Shown here piece after piece: positions 7,988 to 16,594 of a stretch of 32,109 bases of DNA (the first letter of the stretch is position 1; every line of letters starts with the position of its first letter). The position numbers were made by a program, and so were the translations under genes. Below the pieces are notes generated by a model. That model saw only the letters and a program-made list of their open reading frames with translations. It was not told the origin of the DNA and ran no database searches. This DNA comes from a virus: positions 1 to 32,109 of IMG/VR virus record IMGVR_UViG_3300008448_005562, one strand, 5' to 3'.

Positions 7988-8727
7988 TGTTTAGTCATAC
8001 TCAAACATTTTATAACAAATCAATTAGAAATATTGTTATAGCATTTGGTTCATTATTTGAATCAATCTATATTATTCGAAATGATGAGAATGGTGTTGAA
8101 GATAAGAAAATTCGAGTTCCATTTGAATATGGAAATAAAGAAAAATTTATCTGGTCACTTACAAAGGAAACAACTGGAAGAGTTCAAATTACACTTCCAC
8201 GTATGGGATTTGAATTAACAAATATTGTTTATGATCCAGCAAGAAAATCAAATAGATTAAATCTAAAAACATCATATGTAAGTGGAGTTTATAAAAAAGT
8301 ATTCTCAGAAGTTCCATATAATATTGGATTTTCTGTTTATATTTTTACTCGTCACATGGATGATATGTTACAGATAGTGGAACAGATACTTCCATACTTT
8401 GCACCTGAATTTAATATAACAATTAAAATGAATGATGTACATCAAGAAGTTGATGTTCCAATAATTCTAAATGGTGTTTCAATTAATGAAGATTTTGAAG
8501 GAAATCTTGAAACAAGAAGATCTCTTATTGGAGTTTTAGATTTTACTGTAAAGATGAATGTATATCCAGAAATATGTGGATCTACTGGTGGTATCATTGA
8601 AAGAAGTGACGTTAACTTCTATGAAAAATCATGCATTGGTCCAGGAAATTATGTTGGAGATATTGGTTATACTGGTGACAGTATTACTGGATCTATAACA
8701 GGTGTAACAGGAGATTACTCGCCATGA
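7987..8727 (+). CDS. 15: Tail sheath stabiliser / proximal tail completion protein gp15
   Basis: 246 residues from ATG 7987, which overlaps the previous stop (TAATG); GAGG at 7973-7976 favours this start over the in-frame ATG at 7978, and T4 gp15 also begins MF. Family pattern: FYNKSIRNIVIAFGSLF, KIRVPFEYGNKEKF and IFTRHMDDMLQIVEQILPYF. In T4, gp15 caps the finished tail and holds the sheath to the neck. The C-terminus is an unusual Thr-Gly-rich tail (GDIGYTGDSITGSITGVTG). Confidence 0.93.
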   Translation: MFSHTQTFYNKSIRNIVIAFGSLFESIYIIRNDENGVEDKKIRVPFEYGNKEKFIWSLTKETTGRVQITLPRMGFELTNIVYDPARKSNRLNLKTSYVSGVYKKVFSEVPYNIGFSVYIFTRHMDDMLQIVEQILPYFAPEFNITIKMNDVHQEVDVPIILNGVSINEDFEGNLETRRSLIGVLDFTVKMNVYPEICGSTGGIIERSDVNFYEKSCIGPGNYVGDIGYTGDSITGSITGVTGDYSP

Positions 8728-9173
8728 ATAAAAAAGCAGAAGATAAAATATCAGAAGCACTTGATGTTGAATTTGTTCAAGATACACAGATTCAAAAAGC
8801 AGAAAAAGTTATCAAGGAAGTACAGATCAAGAGAAAGGATCAAGTTAGACACGATTTCAATGCTGCTAGACAAAATATGAAAGATCTCATCAGTACAGGA
8901 TTTAATGCGATTGATGGAATAATGAAAGTCGCTGATGCTGGTGATTCTCCAAGAGCATATGAAGTTGCTTCTATCTTAATCAAGACTGTCAGCGAACTTA
9001 ATAATGATTTGATGGATTTACATAAAAAGAAAACAGATGCATTGAATGGTACTAAAGTTGTAAAAAATACAACAAACAATTCTATATTTGTAGGATCCAC
9101 TAAAGATCTTCAAAATATTATCAATCAATCACGAAGTCAATTGAAATCTTTAGATAATGCAGAGGAATCATGA
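8724..9173 (+). CDS. 16: Terminase small subunit gp16
   Basis: 149 residues (T4: 164). It overlaps gene 15 by ATGA and gene 17 by ATGA, indicating translational coupling. The central DFNAARQNMKDLISTGFNAIDG and the following helix ASILIKTVSELNNDLMDLHKK match the long-helix core of T4-like gp16, which forms rings that recognise packaging DNA and stimulate the gp17 ATPase. Position directly before gp17 confirms the assignment. Confidence 0.93.
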   Translation: MNKKAEDKISEALDVEFVQDTQIQKAEKVIKEVQIKRKDQVRHDFNAARQNMKDLISTGFNAIDGIMKVADAGDSPRAYEVASILIKTVSELNNDLMDLHKKKTDALNGTKVVKNTTNNSIFVGSTKDLQNIINQSRSQLKSLDNAEES

Positions 9174-10900
9174 CTGTAAGAAAAAACGATGGATATCTAG
9201 GAAATCCTAACCTAAAACCTGTAGGAGTCCAGCAACAGTTTACTCCAGAACAGGTTCAGGAATATATCAAATGCGCTCACGATCCTTTATACTTTATTAA
9301 AAAATATGTGAAGATTGTTGCAGTCGATAAGGGACTAGTTCCATTCGAAATGTACGATTATCAACAGAATCTTATTCAGACTTTACATGATAATCGTTTC
9401 GTAATCGGAAAATTACCAAGACAAACAGGAAAAACAACTACTGTCGGTGCTTATCTTTTACATTATCTTTTATTTAATCAAAATGTTAATATTGGAATTC
9501 TTGCTAATAAACAATCTACTGCTATGGAAATATTGGGAAGAATTCGTATGGCATATGAATATCTCCCACGATGGTTACAACAAGGGATCATAGAATGGAA
9601 TAAAGGATCAATTCATCTTGAAAATGGTTCAAGAATTATTGCAGCAGCAACATCATCATCTGCAATTCGTGGTTTTTCTTTTAACGTAATTCTACTTGAC
9701 GAGTTTGCTCACGTCCCAACACAAATAGCAGAAGAGTTCTTTACCTCTGTTTATCCAACAATTACATCTGGTCAATCAACCAAGATGTTTATAATTTCGA
9801 CTCCCAATGGTTTAAATATGTTTTATTACTATTGGAAGGGAGCAATTAATAAACAGAATAATTATGTTCCATTTGAAGTACACTGGAGTCAAGTTCCAAA
9901 ATATCCTGGTGGTCCACTAAGAGATGAAAAGTGGAAACAGGATATGATTAAACAAACTTCAGAAAAGCAGTTTCAACAAGAAGTTGAGTGCGATTTCGTT
10001 GGTTCTTCAAATACTTTAATTTCATCTCAAAAATTACATAGTTTGGTATATACAAAACCTTTGATTCGTACAAAAGAAGGAATGAATGTATATCAAGAAC
10101 CAATAAGAGCAGATGAAAATAAAGAAAAAAATGATCACATATATTTCATGATGGTAGATGTTGCCAGGGGTCAGGGAAAAGATTATAGCGCATTCGTCAT
10201 TGTAGATGTTACAGAGTTTCCGTATAAGGTAGTTGTAACTTATAGAAATAATACTGTATCTCCATTGTTATTTCCATCCATATTGAAGACTGTGGCACGA
10301 AAATATAATAATGCGTATATTCTAATTGAGTCAAACGACATAGGTGCTCAAGTAGCAGATATCTTACATACCGATCTAGAATATGAAAATTTGATCAAAA
10401 CTGCCATGCTGGGAAGAAAAGGTCAAACCATTACAGAAGGATTCGGATCAGCAAAACTTAGTAATCTTGGAGTCCGATCTTCGGTTGCAACTAAAAAAGT
10501 TGGATGTTCTGTTCTTAAAAATCTTTTAGAAGAAGATAAATTGCTAGTAGAAGATGCTGATCTAATTTCAGAACTCACAACATTTGTAGCAAAGAAACAA
10601 AGTTTTGAAGCAGAAGATGGACACCATGATGATTTAGTAATGTGTCTTGTTCTTCTGGCATGGTGTACTCGCCAAGATTTCTTTAAAAATCTTACTGATA
10701 TGGATGTAAGACTTGCAATGTATTCCAAAGAAATAGAAAAGATAGAAGATGATCTTTTACCCTTTGGTTATTATTTCGATGGTGTACAATCTATAGAAGA
10801 ACAAAAAGAAGATTTATCGTGGTCGTCAGAAAACGATAACTGGTTAATTTTTGACAAAAAAGACATCAAAATTCCAACAAATAACAGATTTTGGTTGTAG
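9170..10900 (+). CDS. 17: Terminase large subunit gp17 (packaging ATPase/nuclease)
   Basis: 576 residues (T4: 610). ATPase domain: Walker A RQTGKTT at 84-90, Walker B ILLDEFA at 174-180, coupling motif STPNG at 210-214. Nuclease domain of RNase H fold: MMVDVARGQGKDYSAF with D330, IESND with E387, and GHHDDLV with D487/D488, the expected three acidic positions. The enzyme docks on the portal, drives DNA into the prohead and cuts the concatemer. All catalytic motifs are intact. Confidence 0.97.
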   Translation: MTVRKNDGYLGNPNLKPVGVQQQFTPEQVQEYIKCAHDPLYFIKKYVKIVAVDKGLVPFEMYDYQQNLIQTLHDNRFVIGKLPRQTGKTTTVGAYLLHYLLFNQNVNIGILANKQSTAMEILGRIRMAYEYLPRWLQQGIIEWNKGSIHLENGSRIIAAATSSSAIRGFSFNVILLDEFAHVPTQIAEEFFTSVYPTITSGQSTKMFIISTPNGLNMFYYYWKGAINKQNNYVPFEVHWSQVPKYPGGPLRDEKWKQDMIKQTSEKQFQQEVECDFVGSSNTLISSQKLHSLVYTKPLIRTKEGMNVYQEPIRADENKEKNDHIYFMMVDVARGQGKDYSAFVIVDVTEFPYKVVVTYRNNTVSPLLFPSILKTVARKYNNAYILIESNDIGAQVADILHTDLEYENLIKTAMLGRKGQTITEGFGSAKLSNLGVRSSVATKKVGCSVLKNLLEEDKLLVEDADLISELTTFVAKKQSFEAEDGHHDDLVMCLVLLAWCTRQDFFKNLTDMDVRLAMYSKEIEKIEDDLLPFGYYFDGVQSIEEQKEDLSWSSENDNWLIFDKKDIKIPTNNRFWL

Positions 10901-10928
10901 ATAAAATTAAAACTTTAAAAAAAATACA

Positions 10929-10936
10929 TATAAATA
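10929..10936 (+). promoter_or_regulatory. T4-type late promoter (TATAAATA) upstream of the tail sheath gene
   Basis: Exact TATAAATA in the 58-base gap between genes 17 and 18. The predicted start near 10942 leaves a leader of about 17 bases that holds the strong AAGGAGAG ribosome site (10948-10955). Confidence 0.82.
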
Positions 10937-10958
10937 GAAGTTTAATCAAGGAGAGAAC

Positions 10959-12188
10959 ATGGCAAGACCAAATATAAAATTTAGAATTATTGATGAATCT
11001 TTCGTAGTTCCCGCTACTGAAGAGTTATCAACTACAGTAGGTGCGGTATACAATCCTACAGATTGGTTAAAAATTTTAGGCACAACCGCAGAAAAGAGTA
11101 CTGGATATTATTATGTTACTGATATTTCGAACTGGTATGCAAGACTTTCAGACTATATTACTAATTTAGCAGGTGGTATAGATCAAATTGCTGGTATTAC
11201 TCAATATACTGTAGGATCATGTGCAGCATCTTATTTGAATGGTGCATATTCTGGATCTGGTATATCAGCAGGATTTTCATTTGAATGGTGGCCAGTCCAC
11301 AACTTCCTCCAATATGGTGCTGGTTGTTGGGTTGGATTTGGAACTTCTGGCGTAACCGCAGGATTCTTGAATCTTGATTTTGATATTGTTTTCCAAGGTG
11401 GAACTGGTGGTACTGCTGGAAATTACGGAACAAGAGTTACAGACATAGTAGAAACTAGAGCATCTGGAGAACGTCCAGTAATTGGTGTTGTTTCTATTCC
11501 ATCAAAGACAGGAACTATTACTGCTGGAGAACAAACTGGTACAGTTTCTGGAACAAATTCGTACAATTATATTCGTGTTTATGGTGAAAAAGTTCACTTG
11601 GATACTGGAGGATTAGTAACAATTGAAACACAACTTGCTCCAGATGTTGCAGGATGTATTGCAAGAACAGATAGAGATTATTTCCCCTGGTTCTCACCAG
11701 CAGGATCTAAGCGTGGAAGAATATTGAATGTTCTTCGTCTTAAGAGAACACTTACTGAAACAGAACAAGATGCACTTTACAGTGACTCTACAAGAGTAAA
11801 TCCTGTTATAACTTTCCCAGGAGATGGAACACTTCTCTTTGGAGACAAGACTGGATCATCTGATACAACTACTCTTTCTAGAGTTAATGTTTCTAGACTC
11901 TTTATGTACATTAAGAAAGCACTTGCTCCAGTTGCAAGAGCAGTTCTTTTTGAACAAAATGATTCTTCAACTCGTTCACGATTTAAGATTGCTGCTGAAG
12001 GTTTCCTAGATCGTATCGTGGGTCAACGTGGTATATCTGAATATAAAGTCATTTGTGATGAATCTAACAATACTCCAGAACTTATTGAAGCAAACTATTT
12101 CGTTGCTGATATTTTAATTAAACCAGTAACTTCAGTAAATTACGTCACAATTACCCTTACAAATAAGGATCTTTCATCTACTCTTTGA
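10959..12188 (+). CDS. 18: Tail sheath protein gp18, compact form
   Basis: 409 residues against 659 for T4 gp18. The C-terminal half is unmistakably sheath: DVAGCIARTDRDYFPWFSPAG, then PVITFPGDGTLLFGDKTG, RVNVSRLFMYIKKALAPVARAV and EGFLDRIVGQRGISEYKVIC. The N-terminal 200 residues are glycine-rich and diverged, with a beginning (FRIIDESFVVPA) consistent with the sheath N-terminal arm. The missing length corresponds to the surface-exposed domains inserted in T4, leaving the core that forms the contractile lattice. It has its own late promoter and a strong ribosome site. No frameshift is seen, so I read it as naturally short. Confidence 0.9.
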   Translation: MARPNIKFRIIDESFVVPATEELSTTVGAVYNPTDWLKILGTTAEKSTGYYYVTDISNWYARLSDYITNLAGGIDQIAGITQYTVGSCAASYLNGAYSGSGISAGFSFEWWPVHNFLQYGAGCWVGFGTSGVTAGFLNLDFDIVFQGGTGGTAGNYGTRVTDIVETRASGERPVIGVVSIPSKTGTITAGEQTGTVSGTNSYNYIRVYGEKVHLDTGGLVTIETQLAPDVAGCIARTDRDYFPWFSPAGSKRGRILNVLRLKRTLTETEQDALYSDSTRVNPVITFPGDGTLLFGDKTGSSDTTTLSRVNVSRLFMYIKKALAPVARAVLFEQNDSSTRSRFKIAAEGFLDRIVGQRGISEYKVICDESNNTPELIEANYFVADILIKPVTSVNYVTITLTNKDLSSTL

Positions 12189-12194
12189 TAAATA
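12187..12194 (+). promoter_or_regulatory. Possible late promoter (GATAAATA) before gene 19
   Basis: One mismatch from TATAAATA. T4 geometry would start transcription near 12200, inside the AAGGG ribosome site of gene 19, so either the start is shifted or the site is not used. Low confidence. Confidence 0.35.
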
Positions 12195-12211
12195 AAAAGG
12201 GATTTAATTAA

Positions 12212-12742
12212 ATGCCAACATTAAACGAATTTAGAAACAACTTCTTTGGTGTAAGACCAAATAGATTTTTAATAGAACCAGCATGGCCTGATGGTGTTGT
12301 TGCGCCTGATCTAAATGATGTTTCAATATATGTTAAAGCAGCAGATCTTCCAGGTTCTACAATTGGAACCATTCCAATTGCATGGCAAGGTAGAATTGTT
12401 AAGTTTTCAGGAGAAAGAGTTTATACGGACTGGGCAATACAAGTCTATGATTGCAATATTCCATCGAAAGATCTTAGAACAGGATTTGAAAGATGGATGG
12501 AAGCAATGGATGGAAGAAATGCTCATAATTTAAATTATAATTTAACTTCTGATTGGGTTATTCGTTATAGCGATATAACTGCTGGAGATACTGTAACCGA
12601 AACAAATTATAACAAATCAATTAAGTTAAAGAATTGCTTCCCAGTTGATATTGGTGCAGTTCCTCTTAATTATGATCTATCTGACAGTTTTTCTGAATTT
12701 AGTATTCAAATTGCTTACGATTATTGGGAACCATATAACTAA
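12212..12742 (+). CDS. 19: Tail tube protein gp19
   Basis: 176 residues (T4: 163). Pattern of the tube family: FFGVRPNRFLIEPAWP at the start, VSIYVKAADLPGSTIGTIPI, FSGERVYTDWAIQVYDC, GFERWMEAMDGR, and the end FSIQIAYDYWEP. Hexamers stack to form the inner tube through which DNA passes. It sits between sheath and portal as expected. The protein encoded at 19272 shares the same fold pattern. Confidence 0.94.
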   Translation: MPTLNEFRNNFFGVRPNRFLIEPAWPDGVVAPDLNDVSIYVKAADLPGSTIGTIPIAWQGRIVKFSGERVYTDWAIQVYDCNIPSKDLRTGFERWMEAMDGRNAHNLNYNLTSDWVIRYSDITAGDTVTETNYNKSIKLKNCFPVDIGAVPLNYDLSDSFSEFSIQIAYDYWEPYN

Positions 12743-12751
12743 GGAAAATAC

Positions 12752-14323
12752 ATGTCATTTATATCTGATCTTTTTGGTTTTGCTTTAGGTAATAATAAAA
12801 TTGAAGAAGTATCAGGACTTAGTGGTTCTGATACTTCTGCATTATCTTTTGTTGCTCCTGATAATTTTGATGGCACTCAAGTTCTCGAAACTGGTGGATT
12901 TATGTCATCGGTTTATGACTTTGGTGGATCATTTATAGATGAAAATGCTCTTATTAATCAATATCGAAGCATGTCATTATATCCTGAAGTGGATATGGCA
13001 ATTGAAGATATTGTAACACAATCTATAGTTTTTGATCGTGAAAATAAAATTGTAAAATTAGATTTAGATAATACTGATTTATCAGATAATATTAAATTTA
13101 AAGTTCATCAAGAATTTAATAAAATTGTTAAACTTTTAGATTTTGGAAATAAGGGGTATGATATTTTTAGAAGATGGTATGTTGACGGTAGACTATATTA
13201 TCAAATAGTCATAGATACTACACATCCAGAAAAAGGTATCCAAGAACTGAGAGCAGTTGATCCGATCAAGATTAGAAAAGTTCGTAAAGTTGAAAAACAA
13301 GTAAAGAAGGTAAATGGAACAAATGTTCCATTAGTTTCAAAAGTTTCAGAATATTATGTTTATACTGATTTTGAAATTAATAATAATTATCCTTCAACTA
13401 CAACTGCTGCTGGTATAAAAATAACTCCAGATTCAATTGCTTATTGTCATTCAGGATTTGTCGATCATACAAGTAAAAAAGTAATTGGTCATTTACATAA
13501 AGCAATTAGACCACTTAATATGTTGCGTCAAACTGAAGATGCAATGGTAGTTTATCGTATTTCAAGAGCACCAGAGCGTAGAATTTTTTACGTAGATGTT
13601 GGAAATTTACCAAAACAAAAGGCAGAACAATATCTTAAAGATTTAATGAATCGTTATAAAAATAAATTAGTTTATGACGCTTCTACTGGTGAAATTAAAG
13701 ATCAAAGAAATCATATGTCTATGTTAGAAGATTTCTGGATTCCAAGACGTGAAGGTGGTCGAGGAACAGAAATTACAACACTCCCAGGTGGTCAAAATTT
13801 AAGTCAAATGGAAGATGTTGATTACTTATTAAGAAAATTATACAGAGCATTAAATGTTCCACTCACTCGAATGGAAGTTCAGACTGGATTTAATCTAGGT
13901 AGAAGTTCTGAAATCACCAGAGATGAAGTTAAATTCTTTAAATTTATTGAAAGATTACAGAATAAATTTTCTGTTCTTTTTATGGATTTATTAAAGAAAC
14001 AATGCATTCTTCGTGGTGTTATGACTGAAGAAGATTGGACTAAAAATTATCAAGATTTGCGTATAATTTTTAGCAAAGATTCCTATTTTACAGATCTCAA
14101 GGAAAATGAAGTTTTGAGAGAAAAAGTTGATATGTTAAATACATTGGCAACTTATAACGGAATGTTCTTCTCAACTAATTATATTCGTAAAAATATTCTC
14201 AAACAAACAGATGATGAGATGGTCAAGATGGATCAGGAAATTGAAGTTGACAGACAAAAGCAAATTCAACAACAATTACAAATGCAACAACTTGGTCTTT
14301 TAAATCCTGAAGAACAACAATAA
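12752..14323 (+). CDS. 20: Portal vertex protein gp20
   Basis: 523 residues (T4: 524). Characteristic stretches: NQYRSMSLYPEVDMAIEDIV, RAVDPIKIRKVRKVEK, LRQTEDAMVVYRISRAPERR and YRALNVPLTRMEVQTGFNLG. The dodecameric portal initiates prohead assembly, is the docking site for gp17 and later for the neck. AAGGAA precedes ATG 12752. The C-terminus is glutamine-rich. Confidence 0.97.
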   Translation: MSFISDLFGFALGNNKIEEVSGLSGSDTSALSFVAPDNFDGTQVLETGGFMSSVYDFGGSFIDENALINQYRSMSLYPEVDMAIEDIVTQSIVFDRENKIVKLDLDNTDLSDNIKFKVHQEFNKIVKLLDFGNKGYDIFRRWYVDGRLYYQIVIDTTHPEKGIQELRAVDPIKIRKVRKVEKQVKKVNGTNVPLVSKVSEYYVYTDFEINNNYPSTTTAAGIKITPDSIAYCHSGFVDHTSKKVIGHLHKAIRPLNMLRQTEDAMVVYRISRAPERRIFYVDVGNLPKQKAEQYLKDLMNRYKNKLVYDASTGEIKDQRNHMSMLEDFWIPRREGGRGTEITTLPGGQNLSQMEDVDYLLRKLYRALNVPLTRMEVQTGFNLGRSSEITRDEVKFFKFIERLQNKFSVLFMDLLKKQCILRGVMTEEDWTKNYQDLRIIFSKDSYFTDLKENEVLREKVDMLNTLATYNGMFFSTNYIRKNILKQTDDEMVKMDQEIEVDRQKQIQQQLQMQQLGLLNPEEQQ

Positions 14324-14330
14324 ATAAATA
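14319..14330 (+). promoter_or_regulatory. Possible late promoter (overlapping AATAAATA copies) before the prohead-core gene
   Basis: Two overlapping one-mismatch copies of TATAAATA formed by TAAA repeats right at the end of gene 20. A start near 14332-14336 would place the TAGGAGA ribosome site at the very 5' end. Plausible but AT-rich sequence makes chance likely. Confidence 0.35.
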
Positions 14331-14348
14331 AAATTAGGAGAAATTAAA

Positions 14349-15218
14349 ATGTCGAAAGCACAAGAAATTATTGAATCTCTTCAAACTGGAGATCTTTACA
14401 CTGCACAAAAATTAATCAATGAAGCACTCATGATTAAAATGGGTGAAGCACTTGAAGAAAAACTTGTAGAATTTGCACCATCTGTTTTTAATGAAGGAAA
14501 AATGGCAAAGAAAGATTATGATAAAGATGGTAAAGTTGAATCATCTACCGATGAGTGGAAAGGTTCAAGAGATAGAGCAATTAAAGCAAAAATGGGTAAA
14601 GTTCAAGAAGATTGGACAAGCGAAATTCCAAATGGTTATGCATTAGCAGGAGCATTGAGTGATTATCAAAATACAGGTCAAATGTCTCCAGCACTAGCAG
14701 CATATTTTCAACAAAATCCACCAGTTGGAACTGGTAAAAAGAAAAAAGTAACACCTTCAACTGAAGCAGGAGTTATTAATGCTGGATATGAACCATTTGG
14801 AGATAACATTCAAGAAGGAGAAGGTTGGACTGAAGGAATTCCTGATGGTTCTGCATTGGCAGGAGCATTAAGTGATTATCAAAATACTGGTCAAATGTCT
14901 TCTGCTTTAGCAGATTTCTTTGAAAGAAATTCAACTGATGTTATAAATCCAAATAGATCTAAAAAGAAAAGAGTAACACCCTCAACTGAAGCAGGAGTTA
15001 TTAATGCTGGATATGAACCAGATGAAGATCTAAATTCTTTAGTCGAATCGTTTGAAAATGATATTCGTGATATTGTTCAAGAAATTCAAGAGCAAACAGG
15101 CGAACAACTTTCAGAACAAGAAATTGAAGAAATTGCTCATCAATATCTTGATCTCATCGGAGAGATGGCAGAGGAAGAATATGAAGATGATGAAGAAGAC
15201 GAAGAAGATCAATCATAA
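14349..15218 (+). CDS. Prohead core protein (gp67/gp68 position) with duplicated module
   Basis: 289 residues. It lies between portal and protease, where T4 has the prohead-core genes 67 and 68, and its strongly acidic C-terminus (EEEYEDDEEDEED) resembles T4 gp67, though it is far longer. Residues 1-50 form an amphipathic helical start (AQEIIESLQTGDLYTAQKLINEA). Residues 52-80 contain a calcium-loop-like DYDKDGKVES motif. Residues 89-149 and 160-224 are two copies of one module, each with ALAGALSDYQNTGQMS and RVTPSTEAGVINAGYEP-type ends. The role as scaffold core is inferred from position and composition. AGGAGA precedes the start. Confidence 0.75.
   Translation: MSKAQEIIESLQTGDLYTAQKLINEALMIKMGEALEEKLVEFAPSVFNEGKMAKKDYDKDGKVESSTDEWKGSRDRAIKAKMGKVQEDWTSEIPNGYALAGALSDYQNTGQMSPALAAYFQQNPPVGTGKKKKVTPSTEAGVINAGYEPFGDNIQEGEGWTEGIPDGSALAGALSDYQNTGQMSSALADFFERNSTDVINPNRSKKKRVTPSTEAGVINAGYEPDEDLNSLVESFENDIRDIVQEIQEQTGEQLSEQEIEEIAHQYLDLIGEMAEEEYEDDEEDEEDQS
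14613..15020 (+). repeat. Tandem duplication of a ~60-residue module
   Basis: Copy 1 (14613-14795) and copy 2 (14826-15020) encode near-identical ends: ALAGALSDYQNTGQMS is identical in both, and VTPSTEAGVINAGYEP is identical in both. The middle differs by substitutions and a four-residue length change. The DNA differs at many synonymous positions, so the duplication is old or under protein-level selection. Confidence 0.92.
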
Positions 15219-15229
15219 TAGGATTCTCC

Positions 15230-15874
15230 ATGAAATTAATTACAGAAACAATTGAAGATACCCAGACAATCGTAGAATCAAACGAAGCGGGTGGAAAGAA
15301 CTACTTCATCAAAGGTGTAATGATGGAGTCTGGTGTTGTTAATCGAAATGGAAGAGTTTATAAACCAGATATTCTTCTCAAAGAGATGAGAAGATATAAC
15401 ACAGAATATGTTGATAAAAAACGAGCACTTGGTGAATTAAATCACCCATCTGGTCCAACTGTAAATTTAGATAGAGTATCCCACATTATTACAAATCTAA
15501 ATGAGAGTGGAAATCAAATAATTGGTAAAGCAAAAATTATTGATACTCCAATGGGTAAAATTGTTAAAAATTTAATTGATGAAGGTGCTCAGTTAGGTGT
15601 TTCTTCAAGAGGTATGGGATCTTTGAAGAAAGAGGGAAATGTCAATTATGTTCAACCAGACTTTACACTTGCAGCAATTGATATTGTTGCTGATCCTTCT
15701 GCTCCAAATGCATTCGTAAATGGAATTTTAGAAGGAAAAGAATGGATCTGGGATAATGGTATTCTCAAAGAACAACAAATCGCTTCATATCAAAAACAAT
15801 TAAAACGCACATCAAGAAGAAACTTAGAAGAAAACGCTATTAGATTATTTTCTGATTTCTTGAGAAGACTATGA
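15230..15874 (+). CDS. 21: Prohead core scaffold and protease gp21
   Basis: 214 residues (T4: 212). Serine protease of the prohead-protease family: GELNHPSGP at 68-76 with the catalytic histidine H72, GVSSRGMGS at 123-131 with the serine, and AAIDIVADPSAPNAF at 148-162. It cleaves core proteins and the major capsid precursor during head maturation, normally after an acidic (L/I)xE-type site. Its stop overlaps the next start by ATGA. Confidence 0.95.
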   Translation: MKLITETIEDTQTIVESNEAGGKNYFIKGVMMESGVVNRNGRVYKPDILLKEMRRYNTEYVDKKRALGELNHPSGPTVNLDRVSHIITNLNESGNQIIGKAKIIDTPMGKIVKNLIDEGAQLGVSSRGMGSLKKEGNVNYVQPDFTLAAIDIVADPSAPNAFVNGILEGKEWIWDNGILKEQQIASYQKQLKRTSRRNLEENAIRLFSDFLRRL

Positions 15875-16542
15875 AATATAAGTCAAAAAAATATAAAAAG
15901 GGTGGTTGTATGAGTGAAAATTCATATAACCATATTCGTGCAAATATTCCAAATATTGCACAACAAATCAATGAAGATTTATTTGCTGGATTTGGACAAC
16001 GATTAGGACTTGCTGGAAAAGAATATGGTTTTAGACTTCTTCAAAAAGCACATGAATTAAATAGAACAAGTCAACAACGTAGACTTGCACATGCACAAGA
16101 AATAGATAATAGAATATTATATTCTGCCATGCATAAGGCATCTGGATTTACTCCCAGAGAGATTATAAATTTACAATATTCTCCTTCTGCAAGTGAAAGA
16201 GCACTCGCTGCAAGTATAAAAACTAGTGTTTTGAGTAGTAATCCAAATCTAGCAAGATATACACAAGCATCTAAAGAATATAAACAAAGAAGAAGAGCAT
16301 CTAAACAATTTTCCACTTCTGCTCTTACGAGTCCAAAAGGACTTTCATCCTTACAAACAAGTCCAGGATCTGCTCCTCCTAGCGTAAAACAAAGAATATC
16401 ACAAATATTATCAGTAAATCCCAGAAAAGCAGCAGATACCTTACAGACTCTTAGAAATATTAAAAATATACAAAGAAAAAATCAATTATTAGCACGGGGT
16501 GCTAATCAATTTAGAATTGGATTAGAGACAGGTTTAGTTTAG
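15871..16542 (+). CDS. Basic protein of unknown function between genes 21 and 22
   Basis: Up to 223 residues from ATG 15871, which overlaps the gene 21 stop (ATGA). A second start at 15910 (MSENSYNHIRANIP) has a better ribosome site (AAGGG at 15898-15902, seven bases away) and avoids a lysine-rich 13-residue leader, so the true start is open. The product is rich in Arg, Lys, Ser and Gln, with helical stretches (HELNRTSQQRRLAHAQEIDN) and no cysteine beyond the optional leader. I do not recognise it. Position inside the prohead operon and high positive charge suggest an internal head or DNA-contacting protein. Confidence 0.7.
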   Translation: MKYKSKKYKKGGCMSENSYNHIRANIPNIAQQINEDLFAGFGQRLGLAGKEYGFRLLQKAHELNRTSQQRRLAHAQEIDNRILYSAMHKASGFTPREIINLQYSPSASERALAASIKTSVLSSNPNLARYTQASKEYKQRRRASKQFSTSALTSPKGLSSLQTSPGSAPPSVKQRISQILSVNPRKAADTLQTLRNIKNIQRKNQLLARGANQFRIGLETGLV

Positions 16543-16558
16543 TGAAAAATAAAAAATA

Positions 16559-16566
16559 TCTAAATA
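16559..16566 (+). promoter_or_regulatory. Probable late promoter (TCTAAATA) before gene 22
   Basis: One mismatch from TATAAATA in the gap before gene 22. Expected start near 16572, giving a leader of about 23 bases that contains the GGAG ribosome site (16585-16588). Confidence 0.5.
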
Positions 16567-16594
16567 GTTTTTAGACTTATTAATGGAGAAATAT

